A DNA stretch of 13,208 bases from Kiloniellales bacterium (lineage in GTDB: Bacteria > Pseudomonadota > Alphaproteobacteria > Kiloniellales > JAKSBE01), in assembly GCA_030067055.1 (NCBI GenBank), contig JASJAL010000222.1:1-13208 (forward strand). The letters are read 5' to 3'. The notes under the pieces are model-generated. The model saw only the letters and a list, made by a program, of their open reading frames with translations. It was not told the origin of the DNA and did not search any database. The position numbers and the translations under genes were made by a program. How positions within the stretch are numbered: the first letter of the stretch is position 1; each line of letters starts with the position of its first letter. Positions 1 through 7,779 of this stretch are shown piece after piece.

Positions 1-543
1 GATCAGACGGCGCATGTCGATCAGATTGGCCCGCACCCGCAGCGCCATCCGCTTCATCATCCGGGCCAGGACCTCCTCGCTCCAGGCCTGCTCCATCCCG
101 GCCCAATCGAAGACATGATCCTTGCCGAGGAAGTTGACGACGTGGGTCTCCCCCCGGCCATGCTCGACGAGCCCGGCGGCGATCGTGTCGGAGGGGTAGG
201 TGTAGCTGCCCCAGATCGGCAGGACGATGACCAGCTTCTTCTTCCCTGGGGTCTTGCTCTGGTAGTAGACCGCGTTGACCAGGTTATCCTTCTGGCCATT
301 TTCGCCGATCGACGGGAAGCTCAGGGATCGCACCCAGTAGGCCTCCGTCTCCTCCTCGCTCAGGGTGTGATTGCTGACGGGAATGTCGCGCCGCGGGTAC
401 TCGAAGATCGGGTCGGTCTGGATGGCCGGCCGCCCTTCGGCTTCGCGCGCGGGATCCGGCGTATAGGGGACGTGCTCCGTGAAGACGCAGGCCGTCAAGG
501 TCAGGACGGCGAGCGCGCTCGCCCAGGAACCCGCGATGTTCAT
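1..543 (-). CDS. Putative alpha/beta-hydrolase-like lipoprotein, 3' part missing (cut by window edge)
   Basis: The frame is open from an ATG at 543 down to base 1, giving the first 181 codons; the C-terminus lies outside the window. The N-terminus is a lipoprotein signal: a short hydrophobic stretch ending in the lipobox L16-T-A-C19, so Cys19 is the likely lipidated residue and the protein is probably membrane-anchored. Around residues 112-125 a hydrophobic strand (LVIVLPIWGSYTYP) is followed by a helix-like segment, as in the first strand and oxyanion region of alpha/beta hydrolases. The nucleophile elbow and the catalytic Asp and His would lie beyond the edge, so enzymatic activity cannot be judged. 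Codons are strongly G/C-ending, supporting this strand. No strong ribosome-binding site precedes the ATG; an ATG 14 nt upstream is out of frame. The hydrolase assignment is moderate, the lipoprotein assignment good. Confidence 0.7.
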   Translation of the reverse strand, partial: MNIAGSWASALAVLTLTACVFTEHVPYTPDPAREAEGRPAIQTDPIFEYPRRDIPVSNHTLSEEETEAYWVRSLSFPSIGENGQKDNLVNAVYYQSKTPGKKKLVIVLPIWGSYTYPSDTIAAGLVEHGRGETHVVNFLGKDHVFDWAGMEQAWSEEVLARMMKRMALRVRANLIDMRRLI

Positions 544-1182
544 GGGTTCACCCGCATGGCGACGATCCAAGGCACCGACGCCCCATGGCCCAGCGACGAT
601 CCGCCAATCCCTGCCCTCCCGATAGCGACAATACTACGGAATCCTGCGCTCCGGCTCCAGCATCTCAGTGGGCGGGTGCCGGCGCGGAAGGATCGGCGGC
701 ACCGGCCTGAGCTTCACAAGACGGCGAGCTGCCAGGCGGCCGGGCATTGCAGGGTGAGCCGAATCGAGAGCCGCCGGAAAGAGCCTCGGAAATCGCAAGT
801 GCGGGCATCAATAGGTCCGATCACCACTGAGAGCGGACATCCATCAATTCGCAGCATTTGGTCCGAGGATGACCCAACCCGGACATGATCACGCCCTTTG
901 CCAAAGAAGACTGTCGCAGCGCCGGGCTCAGTATCATCGCCGAATGGGCCCCAGAAGCTGCCAAGATGACTATGCAACCATCAGATTGAGTCCGAGCATT
1001 TACAGCAATCGCAGTTTGTCGTTCCACAATTGGCACTCGGATAAAGCCACCCGAAGAATCCTAGGTGAGTCGTGCCGATTTATGGTCGGATGCTTGTCGA
1101 CTGCTGAGTGTGCTATCGTTTTGAGCAACCAGGAGTTCAAACCGCTAATCCTGGATTGAGAACGAATGGGTGGGGGCATGCT
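544..1182. other. Non-coding stretch between the lipoprotein gene and the beta-propeller gene
   Basis: These 639 bases lie between divergent genes. Open frames here have mixed third-position use and no recognisable protein features, so I call none. Towards the right the base composition becomes less GC-rich, as in the adjoining propeller gene. A possible hairpin has arms 675-681 (GGTGCCG) and 697-703 (CGGCACC) with a 15-nt loop. An extended -10-like element, TGCTATCGT, lies at 1111-1119, about 65 nt before the propeller start, but no good -35 accompanies it. CGGACAT-like words recur (834-840, 882-888 region) without a clear pattern. No RNA gene was recognised. Confidence 0.6.
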
Positions 1183-2904
1183 ATGCAGAACTTCAGTCAG
1201 CGCATGGTTGTGCTCGGCGCAGTGACGTCGGTACTGACGACAATGCTGGGGCCGCCGGCGCAAGCAGAGACGAATCAGACCCGTGGCTGGAAGACCAGTG
1301 TACTTGTCGAGGGCGCTCCCCTCAAAGGCGGCTCGAACGGCCTTGCATTCGATGCCGGCGACGCGCTTTACGTCGCTAATGTCTTCGGGGGAACGATCTC
1401 GATCATCGATCCCGACACCGGAGACCTATTGGACCAACTCGGCGCGTCCCAGGGAATAGTTGCGGCAGACGATTTGCATTTCGGGACTGATGGGTCCTTG
1501 TTCTGGACTGACATCGCGTTAGGCACCGTAAGCCGACGGTCACCAGGCGCCGATGGCTTCGTGTCATCGGCAGACGGCACGACCACCGTAGTGGCCGTCG
1601 ACATCCCTGCCGTGAATCCGATCACGATTGCGGACGATGGACGGGTCTTCGTTGCACAATGCTTCGTGCCGGAGACCGGGCTTTTCGAGATCCTTGATCC
1701 CTATCGCGTGGTGCCGTCGCCACTGCGCACAGTATTGGATGGCGTCGCCGACTGTGTTTCGAACGGGATGGACCACACGGAGGGGGTGCTGTTCACACCG
1801 CGCTGGTTCGAAAACCGAATTCTCGGTATTGACCCCGAGAACGGCGCGACGATGGTCGAGATCTTGACCAATGACGTCCCGGCCGCCGTGAAGGTCCAGA
1901 ACGGACATCTGTACTGGGTGAGTTCTGAGACCGGAGGCGTCTACAACGCAGACCTGGCCGAGGCATCTCCAGTGCCCAAACTGCTCGCCGAGTTGGAGCG
2001 CGGGTTGGACAACTTGGCGTTCGACGGGCAAGGGCGCCTGTTCGTATCTCAGTCGGCGGATGGCTCGATAGTTGAAGTGCTGCAGGACGGCTCCGCCCGG
2101 ACCGTCAGCGACGGCGGGCTCATTATTCCTATGGGCATCGGCGTTATCGGCGATACCATCTATACCAGCGATCCGTTTTCGGTTTGGGGATTCAATCGGC
2201 GCTCGGGCCGGCGCAAGAGCCTAACAACAAGCGTGTTTGGCCTCGGGCCGCTCATATCTGCGAGGGGGCTGTTCGCCGACGGTGAGCACCTCATCCTAAC
2301 GTCGTGGCCCTTTGGGGAGGTCCAGATCTTCGATCCAGTGAGCGGAGACATAATAGCAGAGGCGTTCTTCGAAGGCGGGCCATTCGGGGCAACGTGGTTC
2401 GAGGGCGACTTGATCGTTGCAGAAGGGTTCGCCGGCCAAGTGACGAGAGCCACCGGGGCAAATCTACAGCACCGCGAGATCGTCGGCGAGGTTCCCGGCG
2501 CCGCGGGTCTTGCTGCCAATGGCAATGACCTATACGTCACATCGCAAACCGAAGGCGAGGTGTGGCAGATCGTCAGGGACGGCTACGTGCTTGCCAACCC
2601 CATTGTCATTGCCACCGGTCTTCAAGGACCTGAAGGTATTGCTGTAATGAGCCGCCACAGGCTTGCCGTCGTCGAGGTCGGGACCGGGAGCGTCAAGGCG
2701 ATCAATTTGCGCAATGGAAAGGTGAAGACAATTGCGACTGGCCTTGGCTTTACACAGTCACCGGCTGGACTTGTGGCGTTCTGGTTCAACGGCATCGATG
2801 TCGACCGCAGAGGTAACCTCTACGTGAACGGAGATGCAGCAAACGTGATTTACAAGATCAGCCGCCGACGACCGGGCGATCATGATGAAGACGATGATGA
2901 CTGA
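1183..2904 (+). CDS. Secreted NHL/SMP-30-type beta-propeller protein
   Basis: The product is 573 residues from the ATG at 1183. I prefer this start to the in-frame GTG at 1108 because the sequence from Met1 is a normal Sec signal peptide (MQNFSQRM, hydrophobic core, then PPAQA before Glu-Thr), and a GGGTGGGGG purine run lies about 7 nt upstream. The mature part is a chain of beta-propeller blades: repeats of the form GLAFD..G.LYVAN..GGTI..ID, NLAFDGQGRLFVSQS.DGSIVEV, GLAANGNDLYVTSQTEGEVWQI and IDVDRRGNLYVNGDAANVIYKI. This is typical of NHL, SMP-30/gluconolactonase-like and related periplasmic propellers, which bind ligands or hydrolyse lactones; the substrate cannot be inferred. The C-terminus is a basic RRRPGD segment followed by an acidic tail (HDEDDDD). 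Codon bias is weaker than in the neighbours, with many A/T-ending codons, which may indicate transfer. It appears monocistronic. Confidence 0.8.
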   Translation: MQNFSQRMVVLGAVTSVLTTMLGPPAQAETNQTRGWKTSVLVEGAPLKGGSNGLAFDAGDALYVANVFGGTISIIDPDTGDLLDQLGASQGIVAADDLHFGTDGSLFWTDIALGTVSRRSPGADGFVSSADGTTTVVAVDIPAVNPITIADDGRVFVAQCFVPETGLFEILDPYRVVPSPLRTVLDGVADCVSNGMDHTEGVLFTPRWFENRILGIDPENGATMVEILTNDVPAAVKVQNGHLYWVSSETGGVYNADLAEASPVPKLLAELERGLDNLAFDGQGRLFVSQSADGSIVEVLQDGSARTVSDGGLIIPMGIGVIGDTIYTSDPFSVWGFNRRSGRRKSLTTSVFGLGPLISARGLFADGEHLILTSWPFGEVQIFDPVSGDIIAEAFFEGGPFGATWFEGDLIVAEGFAGQVTRATGANLQHREIVGEVPGAAGLAANGNDLYVTSQTEGEVWQIVRDGYVLANPIVIATGLQGPEGIAVMSRHRLAVVEVGTGSVKAINLRNGKVKTIATGLGFTQSPAGLVAFWFNGIDVDRRGNLYVNGDAANVIYKISRRRPGDHDEDDDD

Positions 2905-3230
2905 GCAGTCGCCGGTCGTCAGAGGCTAATTTGAGGAAGGCTTCTCTCGCGGCCCGATCAGCGACCAAGGGAGGACCTTCCGAATCAGCCCCTAGGTCCG
3001 AGTTTGGCTATTCCCTCTCGTAGTTCCGCGTTTCCCGATAGGTCGGATTTGGGTCCGAAACCAGTTGTTATGGTGCCGCGGGCGAACCGGGGTGCAGCGC
3101 GGCGATCTTTCCGTTCCTTGGCGCTTCCTAAGGTCGTATCTTCGGCGCGAGAGGATCGGACAGAGCGGAGACGAAAGGGCATGGTCTTAGGAACCCTCGT
3201 GCGGCCGATGGCCAAGGCGTCGGCGACGGC
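2905..3230. other. Non-coding stretch between the propeller and the PagL-like gene
   Basis: These 326 bases contain no frame with coding-like third-position use. A plus-strand frame from a TTG at 3004 ends by overlapping the next ATG, but its codons are unbiased and its product is basic and low in information, so I do not call it. A small inverted repeat has arms 3043-3047 (TCGGA) and 3054-3058 (TCCGA) with a 6-nt loop and no T-tract. A 9-bp inverted repeat spans the propeller stop codon: GACGACCGG at 2867-2875 and CCGGTCGTC at 2912-2920. The promoter of the following gene must lie here, but no convincing -35/-10 pair was found. Confidence 0.55.
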
Positions 3231-3788
3231 ATGAGGCGAAGGTGCGTGCCTTCTGCTGCGCTCGCGGCCGCGGTCCTCACGGCTCTCGTGATTTTTCCGG
3301 TGATGGCCCGGGCAGAAGAGGAACCGGTCGTCTTTTCCGTGGGCAAGGTCGACCTGCTGGGGCCGGGTCCGCACTATCTGGATCTTGGCATCGGCGTCTT
3401 CGACGTCTTCGAGCGCAAGTCCGATTCCAAGCGGTCGGCCGCCGCGCGCGCCGAGTTCCGACTCGGCGACAAGCTCTACGGGCTCGGCCCGGCGGTCGGT
3501 GCCGTGGCGAATACCGACCGCGGGGCTTACGGCTACGTCGGGCTCTACGCCGACTTCAAGTACCGCAACCTCGTGGTGACGCCGCTAGCGGGCCTGGGGG
3601 CCTATCACCAGGCCGACAGCAGCGACCTCGGCGGAGTCTTCCAGTTCCGCCTGGCGCTGGGCATCACCTACCAGTTCGAGGACCAGTCGCGCCTGGGGAT
3701 CACCCTGGGCCACATCTCGAACGCCCAGATCCACGACGAGAACCCGGGGCAGGACGAGGTCTACGTGAGCTTCGCGCTGCCGTTCTAG
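3231..3788 (+). CDS. PagL-like lipid A 3-O-deacylase (acyloxyacyl hydrolase family), outer-membrane barrel
   Basis: The product is 185 residues. The start gives a clean signal peptide: MRRR, a hydrophobic core, and cleavage after MARA before Glu-Glu-Glu. The mature protein of about 157 residues fits an eight-stranded outer-membrane barrel with alternating strands and a terminal Phe185, as outer-membrane insertion requires. PagL removes the 3-O-linked acyl chain of lipid A; in the Pseudomonas enzyme the catalytic residues are a His and Ser in an H-x-S-N motif plus a downstream Glu. Here the motif is His161-Ile-Ser163-Asn-Ala, followed by Asn171-Pro-Gly. The residue at the spacing of the catalytic Glu (His+14) is Asp175, with Glu176 next to it, which is unusual. 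The gene converges on the cyclase gene with a 19-bp gap and no visible terminator. Its likely role is outer-membrane lipid A remodelling. Family assignment rests mainly on the C-terminal motif and overall architecture. Confidence 0.78.
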   Translation: MRRRCVPSAALAAAVLTALVIFPVMARAEEEPVVFSVGKVDLLGPGPHYLDLGIGVFDVFERKSDSKRSAAARAEFRLGDKLYGLGPAVGAVANTDRGAYGYVGLYADFKYRNLVVTPLAGLGAYHQADSSDLGGVFQFRLALGITYQFEDQSRLGITLGHISNAQIHDENPGQDEVYVSFALPF

Positions 3789-3807
3789 GGCGTCGCTTGG
3801 GGCATTG

Positions 3808-6800
3808 TCAGCGCGGTGACGAGTCGGGCTCGGCGAGGCCCAGGCCTTCGAACATTTCCCGCGACCGGGTCAGGTGGCGCTTGGCCTCCTCGGCCGCGCC
3901 CTCGGAGAGCAGGCAGCCAAGGGCTTGGTGGCACTGCGCCGCCAGGGGTGCCATGCCGAGGGCCTCCGCCTGCGACAGGGCGTTCTCGTAGCACTGCCTG
4001 GCATCGCTGCCGTCGTTGCCGGGCGTGTGCGCCGCGATCCCGCCGAGCACGAACAAGCCGAAGGCCTCATGCCCGCGCTCCCGGCGGCTGCGGGCAACCT
4101 CGAGCGAATCCTGCAGGCGCTTGGACGCTTCCTCGATCCGTCCGGCGCGCAGGTAGGCGTTGGCCAGCTGCATCCCGACCAGCGACTTGAACAGGCCGAG
4201 ACCCATGCGCGCGTAGCGCTCGTTGGCTTCCTCGAGAAGCTCGAGGCCGCGCTCGATCTCGCCGGCCTCGACGCAGGCGTGACCCAGGAAGCCCATGGTG
4301 AAGGGCGAAAGGTAGGTCAGGCTCCACTTCTCGATCAGCCCGAGCGCCTGCTCGAGCGCACGGAGCGCGCCGTCGAGGTTCCCCCGCACGATCTCGAAGT
4401 AGCCGACGTCGTAGTAGATGTGCGCCTTGTTGAAGGGCGCGCCGACCTCCTCGGCGAGCTCGATGGCGCGCTCGGCGTGCGCCTGCGCGAGGGCGAACTC
4501 GCCGCGCTCGCCGTAGGACCAGACCAGCCAGGATCGCGAGATGATCGAGGGTGCGAAGGGCAGCCCGCACTTCTCCTTGGCGAGGTCGCCGGGCAGGGCC
4601 TCGACGACCCGCTCGAAGTAGGCTTCCGCCGTCAGGCACTCGCCGGAGGTCACGTAGGCGCAACCGAGATAGAAGTTGGCCGCCATCTCCAGCGAAAGGT
4701 TCCCGGCGCGCTCGCCGATCTCGCGGCCCCGTTCGACCGCGGCCTTGGCATGGTCCGACTGGCCGAGCTGCCAGAGGCTGGCCCCGCGGTAGACCGAGAC
4801 CCAGCCGAGGCGGACCTCGTCGCGGAGCACCTTCGACAGGCGCTCGGCCTCGTCGAGATGGCTCAGGATCTCCTCGAAGCGCCCCAGCGCCCAGAGCACG
4901 TTGCGCAGCTCGAACAGCAGGTCGATCGCGCGTTCCGAGAGCTCCTGGGAGTCCGGCAGGTTCTTCCAGGCGACCAAGGCCTGGGTGAACTGTCCGACCG
5001 CCTCGCGCAGGGCCGAGCGGCCGGCCGCGTCCCCGCCCGCTTTCCGGAAGGCGTCGAAGGCACGCTGCCAGTCCTCCGCCTGCAGGGCGTGGTGGCCGAT
5101 GATGTCGGCGTGCCGGTGCCCGCCGTCGCTCGAGCGGGCCTCCAGCACCGCGACGATCCGGGCGTGCAGGGCCTTGCGCCGGCTCATCAGCAGGGTCGCG
5201 TAGGCGGCGTCCTGGACCAGGGCGTGCTTGAAGATGAAGGCCGAATCGGGCGGCAGGCCGCGGCGGATGAGCAGGCCGGCGTCGACCAGCTGCTCGAGCG
5301 CGTCGTCGACCGAGATCCCGGCCTCTTCGGCCAGCGTGGCCAGCAGCCTCTGGTCGAACTCGCGGCCGATCACCGAACCGATCTGGGCGATCGCCTTGGC
5401 TTCGCCCAGGCGATCGAGGCGGGCGACCAGGGAGTTGTGCAGGGTCGTCGGCACGAGGTCGACGCTGTCTTCCGGAGCGTCATCTGCCTCGACGATGGTC
5501 CGGGTCAGCTCCTCGACGTAGAGCGGCACGCCCTCGGCGCGCCGGACGATCGTCTCCAGGGTTAAGTCCTGGAGCTTGGATCCCCCGATCGTCCGCGCGA
5601 TCTCGGTCGCCTGGCGGCGGCCGATCCGGCTCAGCATGATCGAGGTCAGGTGCGCCCGGTCGGGCCAGCCGCTCTCGTCCTCGGTGCGCACGGTGATGAC
5701 CAGCAGGATCGGATGGTCCTTGATGGCGTTGATGAGCTCGCTGACGTATTCGAGCATCGAGGGATCGGCCCAGTGGGCGTCCTCGACCACGACCAGAACC
5801 GGATGCCGCTCGCTGGGCGCGACGACCTGCGCGACCAGGCATTCGATGGTCCTTTGCCGCAGTTGCTGCGGCGGCATGTCGAGCGCCGGGTAGGCCGGCT
5901 CTGCCGGCACCCTCAGCAGCGAGGCCATGATCGGTATCGCCCGCGCCAGATCCTCCGAGGACTTGCTCGCCAGGGCCTCAAGCTTCTCGACCTTCGTCCT
6001 GGCCGGCTCGTCCTCCGAGATCGCGGCGGCCTTGCGGATCTGGTCGATCACCGGATGGAAGGCGCTGTTGGCCTGGTGCTGGTGACACTGGTAGCGGAAG
6101 CTGAGGCTCGACTCCTCGACGATCTCGCGCCTGAACTCCTGGACCAGCCGCGACTTGCCGATCCCGGCCTCGCCGAAGAGCACGACCACCTGGCCTTCGC
6201 CGTCCTTGGCGCGCTGCCAGCGCTCCTCGAGCAGCCCGAGCTCGTGCGCGCGTCCGACCAGGCGGGCCAGCCTGGATCCGCGCACGGCCTCGAAGCGGGT
6301 CTCGGCGTGCCCCTCGCCGATCACGCGCCAGACCTCCATGGGCTCGTCGAAGCCCTTGAGCTCGCGACGGCCGAGCGACTCCAGCTCGAAGGCGTTGCCC
6401 AGAAGCCGGCGCGTCGTCGGCCCGATCACCACGTCGAAGGGCTCGGCGAGCTGCTGCAAGCGGTTGGCCAGGGCAGGAGCCGCGCCGACCACGGCTTCCT
6501 GGTCGGTGGTGATCTCGCCGACGATCGAGCCGACGACCACCTCACCGGTGGCAATGCCGACCCGCGCCCGCAGGCGCCGGTCGGACTTGGCGGCGATGCT
6601 CCGGACCGCGGCCAAGGCATCGCGGGCCGCGCGAACCGCGCGCTCCGCCTCGTCCTCGTGGGCCTTCGGCCAGCCGAAGTAGGCCAGCACGCCGTCGCCC
6701 AGGAACTTGGCGACATAGCCCTCGAAGCGCACGACGGCCGCGGTCACGGCGACCTGGAAATCGCGGGTCAGGGCGCGCAGCTCCTCGGGATCGACCGCGC

Positions 6801-7224
6801 GCGCCAGGGTCGTGGAATCGACCAGGTCGATGAACACGACGGTCAACAGCCGGCGCTCGGCTGCCCCTTCTGCATCGGGGCCCCCGTCGCCGCGCTCGGG
6901 CTCCCGCGGCCCCAGGTCGGCCGGCACCACATCGCGCGCCACCGCGTCCTGCGGCCCGGCATCGGGCGCGTCCGAAAGCGTGCCAAGATCGGCGACCGCC
7001 GCCATCAGCTTGCGGCGATGTCCCAGCGAGAGGCCGAGCTCCTTGAGATCGCCGTCGTCCAGGTAGCCGAGCGCCTCGAGGTCGATGTCGTTCGCCTCGA
7101 AGGCCCCGGCGTGCGCTTCAAGTCCCAGCTTCCGCAGAAGTTCAAGAACTCTCTGGTCCAAAACAACAATCCTTGATTGCAAACCCATCTGGCCCTGCTC
7201 GTTACTTGCCAGGCAAGCTTGCAT
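3808..7224 (-). CDS. Large signalling protein: SAM domain, class III adenylate/guanylate cyclase domain, AAA ATPase, TPR repeats
   Basis: The product is 1138 residues from the ATG at 7224; Met13 (ATG at 7188) is an alternative start. Domain order: a SAM domain at about 22-80 (LGLEAHAGAFEAND, DLKELGLSLGHRRKL); an acidic, Pro/Gly-rich linker; a class III cyclase domain at about 124-300 with both metal Asp residues (Asp133 in FIDLVDST, Asp177 in KFLGDG) and Arg255; an AAA_16-type ATPase from about 320 with Walker A GEAGIGKS at 351-358 and Walker B LVVVEDAHW ending near 484; then a winged-helix-like stretch and TPR-type helical repeats from about 700 to 1130. Proteins of this build are predicted cytoplasmic sensors in which the TPR and ATPase parts gate cyclase output or protein partners. 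The segment GAAPALANR lacks the transition-state Asn that the family normally has in (V/P)NLAAR: Ala251 is there instead. Cyclase activity is therefore uncertain. The gene is transcribed alone and divergently from the small membrane protein gene. Confidence 0.9.
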   Translation of the reverse strand: MQACLASNEQGQMGLQSRIVVLDQRVLELLRKLGLEAHAGAFEANDIDLEALGYLDDGDLKELGLSLGHRRKLMAAVADLGTLSDAPDAGPQDAVARDVVPADLGPREPERGDGGPDAEGAAERRLLTVVFIDLVDSTTLARAVDPEELRALTRDFQVAVTAAVVRFEGYVAKFLGDGVLAYFGWPKAHEDEAERAVRAARDALAAVRSIAAKSDRRLRARVGIATGEVVVGSIVGEITTDQEAVVGAAPALANRLQQLAEPFDVVIGPTTRRLLGNAFELESLGRRELKGFDEPMEVWRVIGEGHAETRFEAVRGSRLARLVGRAHELGLLEERWQRAKDGEGQVVVLFGEAGIGKSRLVQEFRREIVEESSLSFRYQCHQHQANSAFHPVIDQIRKAAAISEDEPARTKVEKLEALASKSSEDLARAIPIMASLLRVPAEPAYPALDMPPQQLRQRTIECLVAQVVAPSERHPVLVVVEDAHWADPSMLEYVSELINAIKDHPILLVITVRTEDESGWPDRAHLTSIMLSRIGRRQATEIARTIGGSKLQDLTLETIVRRAEGVPLYVEELTRTIVEADDAPEDSVDLVPTTLHNSLVARLDRLGEAKAIAQIGSVIGREFDQRLLATLAEEAGISVDDALEQLVDAGLLIRRGLPPDSAFIFKHALVQDAAYATLLMSRRKALHARIVAVLEARSSDGGHRHADIIGHHALQAEDWQRAFDAFRKAGGDAAGRSALREAVGQFTQALVAWKNLPDSQELSERAIDLLFELRNVLWALGRFEEILSHLDEAERLSKVLRDEVRLGWVSVYRGASLWQLGQSDHAKAAVERGREIGERAGNLSLEMAANFYLGCAYVTSGECLTAEAYFERVVEALPGDLAKEKCGLPFAPSIISRSWLVWSYGERGEFALAQAHAERAIELAEEVGAPFNKAHIYYDVGYFEIVRGNLDGALRALEQALGLIEKWSLTYLSPFTMGFLGHACVEAGEIERGLELLEEANERYARMGLGLFKSLVGMQLANAYLRAGRIEEASKRLQDSLEVARSRRERGHEAFGLFVLGGIAAHTPGNDGSDARQCYENALSQAEALGMAPLAAQCHQALGCLLSEGAAEEAKRHLTRSREMFEGLGLAEPDSSPR

Positions 7225-7235
7225 TCTTGCCCGGA

Positions 7236-7264
7236 ATTATAGACAGAAACTCGAATTACTGAAA
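7236..7264 (-). promoter_or_regulatory. Candidate promoter of the SAM/cyclase/AAA/TPR gene
   Basis: On the minus strand a perfect -10 hexamer TATAAT (complement of 7236-7241) is preceded at 17 bp by TTTCAG, a poor -35. In an otherwise very GC-rich window the TATAAT stands out. Transcription would begin near 7229, only about 5 nt before the ATG at 7224. That favours either a nearly leaderless message or use of the second in-frame ATG at 7188, which would have about a 40-nt leader. Confidence 0.4.
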
Positions 7265-7403
7265 CCGCTGGCCATGGCGCCCCCTGGGCGCTACAGCGAT
7301 TGCGACGTAGAAGGCCGATCGGGCTGGCCGATGTCTGTGACCATTGCCACCTGCCGAAGAGGGGATGGTTTGCCGCCGGGAGATCATCGAAAGGCCTGGC
7401 GCC

Positions 7404-7703
7404 GTGGCTGAGCTCCGTCGCCTCTGGGCCGGCGAGGTTCCCCTCGATCGGGCGTTCTGGACCTATGCCGTGGTCGGCGGGCTCCTCGTCAACCTCACGA
7501 CCAGCCTGGCATTCCTGGGCCTGGTGTCCGCGGATCGGCTGCTCGCGGCCGCCTTGGCCGGCTATGGCCTGTCGATTCCCTACAATGTCCTGGCGGTGGT
7601 CGGCGTATGGCGCTCGGCCGGTCGTCATGACGGCGATCCTGCCCGCGCCGAGCTGCTGCGCTTCGTCGCCCTGGTCTGGATCGCTTTTTTGACTTTGACC
7701 TAG
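7404..7703 (+). CDS. Small membrane protein of unknown function, three predicted helices
   Basis: I do not recognise a named family. From the GTG at 7404 the product is 99 residues (first residue read as Met). GAAAGG lies about 9 nt upstream, and the protein then starts with a short amphipathic segment (AELRRLWAGEVPLDRAFW). In-frame alternatives are ATG 7365, whose purine-rich site sits too close to the codon, and TTG 7344. Three hydrophobic stretches are visible: from WTYAVVGGLLVN to FLGLVS, from LAAALAGYGLS to VVGVW, and a C-terminal LLRFVALVWIAFLTLT. The loop between helices two and three is polar (RSAGRHDGDPARAE). It is likely an inner-membrane protein. Codon use is strongly G/C-ending, which supports a real gene. 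It is divergent from the cyclase gene and 76 bp upstream of the deacylase gene, with a possible terminator between them, so it is probably not in an operon. Confidence 0.65.
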   Translation: MAELRRLWAGEVPLDRAFWTYAVVGGLLVNLTTSLAFLGLVSADRLLAAALAGYGLSIPYNVLAVVGVWRSAGRHDGDPARAELLRFVALVWIAFLTLT

Positions 7704-7704
7704 G

Positions 7705-7738
7705 CACCCGAATCGGCGCGGCGGGTGATTTCTCTGCC
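7705..7738 (+). terminator. Possible weak terminator after the small membrane protein gene
   Basis: CACCCG at 7705-7710 pairs with CGGGTG at 7722-7727 across an 11-nt loop and is followed by ATTTCTCT. The stem is short and the T-tract interrupted, so this is only a candidate. It begins 2 nt after the stop codon. Confidence 0.3.
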
Positions 7739-7779
7739 CGGGCGGCCTATCCTCGGGGCGATACGGCGAGGGAGGCGAC

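Noticed and set aside
115..888. A 257-codon plus-strand frame over the lipoprotein gene and the gap
   Set aside because: It crosses the lipoprotein gene in antisense and continues into sequence without codon bias.
1108..1182. Upstream GTG start for the beta-propeller gene
   Set aside because: It would bury the signal peptide behind 25 polar residues; the ATG at 1183 gives a normal export signal.
3004..3234. A 76-codon plus-strand frame ending in an ATGA overlap with the PagL-like gene
   Set aside because: It has a TTG start, unbiased third positions and a basic low-information product; the overlap is probably chance.
3789..3807. Bidirectional terminator between the PagL-like and cyclase genes
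   Set aside because: The 19-bp gap has no inverted repeat.
3874..7176. Two very long plus-strand open frames (3874-5565 and 5650-7176) opposite the cyclase gene
   Set aside because: They are the antisense of a clear multi-domain gene; high GC removes stop codons, and their products have no domain features.
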